Positions 21,897 to 22,141 of a stretch of DNA of 22,141 bases are shown here, piece after piece (the stretch's first letter is position 1; the number at the start of each line of letters is the position of its first letter). The stretch is from PALSA-505 sp035308365. GTDB taxonomy: Bacteria > Actinomycetota > Actinomycetes > Streptosporangiales > Streptosporangiaceae. Made by a program: the position numbers and the translations under genes. The DNA lies in the NCBI GenBank assembly GCA_035308365.1, contig DATGGU010000141.1, forward strand, positions 1 to 22,141, in the 5' to 3' direction. Below the pieces are notes generated by a model. The model ran no database searches. It saw nothing but the letters and a program-made list of their open reading frames with translations, and was not told where the DNA came from.

Positions 21897-22141
21897 TCCG
21901 GCGCGTCCAGTGCCTGAGCCTCTTCCTCGGCGAACAGACGGGCGGCGTAGGCGGCGGCCTGGGTCCTGCGTTCCATGCCCAGCTTGGTGAACAGCGCCGA
22001 AATGTAGTTCTTCACCGTCTTCTCGGCCAGGTACATCCGGTCGCCGATCTGCCGGTTGGTCAGCCCCTCCCCGATCAGCTCCAAAATCCGCCGCTCCTGC
22101 GCGGTCAGCTCAGCCAGCGGATCGGATCGCTGCGCCTGCTC
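21890..22141 (-). CDS. DosR/DevR-like LuxR-type response regulator (3' part only)
   Basis: The gene runs off the window; only the C-terminal 83 residues are seen. They hold a complete LuxR/NarL helix-turn-helix: LTAQERRILELIGEGLTNRQI, then DRMYLAEKTVKNYISALFTKLGMERRTQAA. By memory this is close to the C-terminal domain of M. tuberculosis DosR (DevR), including LAEKTVKNYVS and LGMERRTQAA. The missing N-terminal part should be a receiver domain with a phospho-Asp. Its stop overlaps the kinase 3' end by seven bases in convergent orientation, so the likely partner genes are not in one operon, unlike M. tuberculosis devR-devS. Confidence 0.88.
   Translation of the reverse strand, partial: EQAQRSDPLAELTAQERRILELIGEGLTNRQIGDRMYLAEKTVKNYISALFTKLGMERRTQAAAYAARLFAEEEAQALDAPDH

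Noticed and set aside
1..22141. CRISPR arrays, tRNA or rRNA genes
   Set aside because: No regularly spaced repeats, no cloverleaf or T-loop sequence and no ribosomal RNA stretch seen on either strand.

Overview
The window is high-GC DNA with strong G/C preference at third codon positions, GTG and TTG starts, LAAC-type lipoproteins and actinobacterial regulator families. It most likely comes from an actinomycete chromosome (Streptomyces/Streptosporangium-like). The species cannot be told from the sequence. I see no rRNA, tRNA, CRISPR array or intact insertion sequence.

Layout. (1) Positions 1-1770 are gene-poor and less GC-rich than the rest. They hold a small Cys-rich protein on the minus strand (228-449), a candidate small exported peptide (1033-1296) and two long hairpins (1535-1646). 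(2) Positions 1771-3626 (minus) are a flavohemoglobin gene whose 3' end overlaps a DivIVA-like coiled-coil gene; a 27-bp dyad lies upstream. (3) Positions 3991-10838 are a sugar uptake and hydrolysis locus. A lipoprotein binding protein and two permeases (minus, joined by ATGA overlaps) face a LacI regulator and a GH3 glycosidase (plus, TAGTG overlap). (4) Positions 10872-12882 hold an amidase-like nitrilase-superfamily protein whose nucleophilic Cys is replaced by Ala, a small DUF4242/SCO4226-like protein and a small lipoprotein. (5) Positions 13112-19973 hold a GntR/FCD repressor divergent from a fumarylacetoacetate-hydrolase-family enzyme, followed by a branched-chain-type ABC importer whose LivM and LivG are one polypeptide. 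(6) Positions 20157-22141 hold a DosS-like two-GAF histidine kinase and the 3' part of a DosR-like response regulator, tail to tail with a 7-bp overlap.

How the genes work together. Block 3 reads as one regulon: the importer brings in a short beta-linked oligosaccharide, the GH3 enzyme (no signal peptide) splits it in the cytoplasm, and the LacI protein controls both directions from the 7145-7410 gap. Block 5 looks like uptake and breakdown of an organic or aromatic acid, with ACCAAT repeats as likely GntR sites and a separate TGAAT-N3-ATTCA pair before the transporter. Flavohemoglobin (NO/O2 chemistry) and a DosS-like kinase that keeps the haem-ligand His occur in the same window, which suggests but does not prove a gas- or redox-sensing theme.

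Most notable for follow-up: the Cys-to-Ala nitrilase-like protein, the duplicated translation-initiation segment before the LacI gene, the paired operators before the liv-type operon, the dyad before the flavohemoglobin gene, and the hairpin-rich left end.
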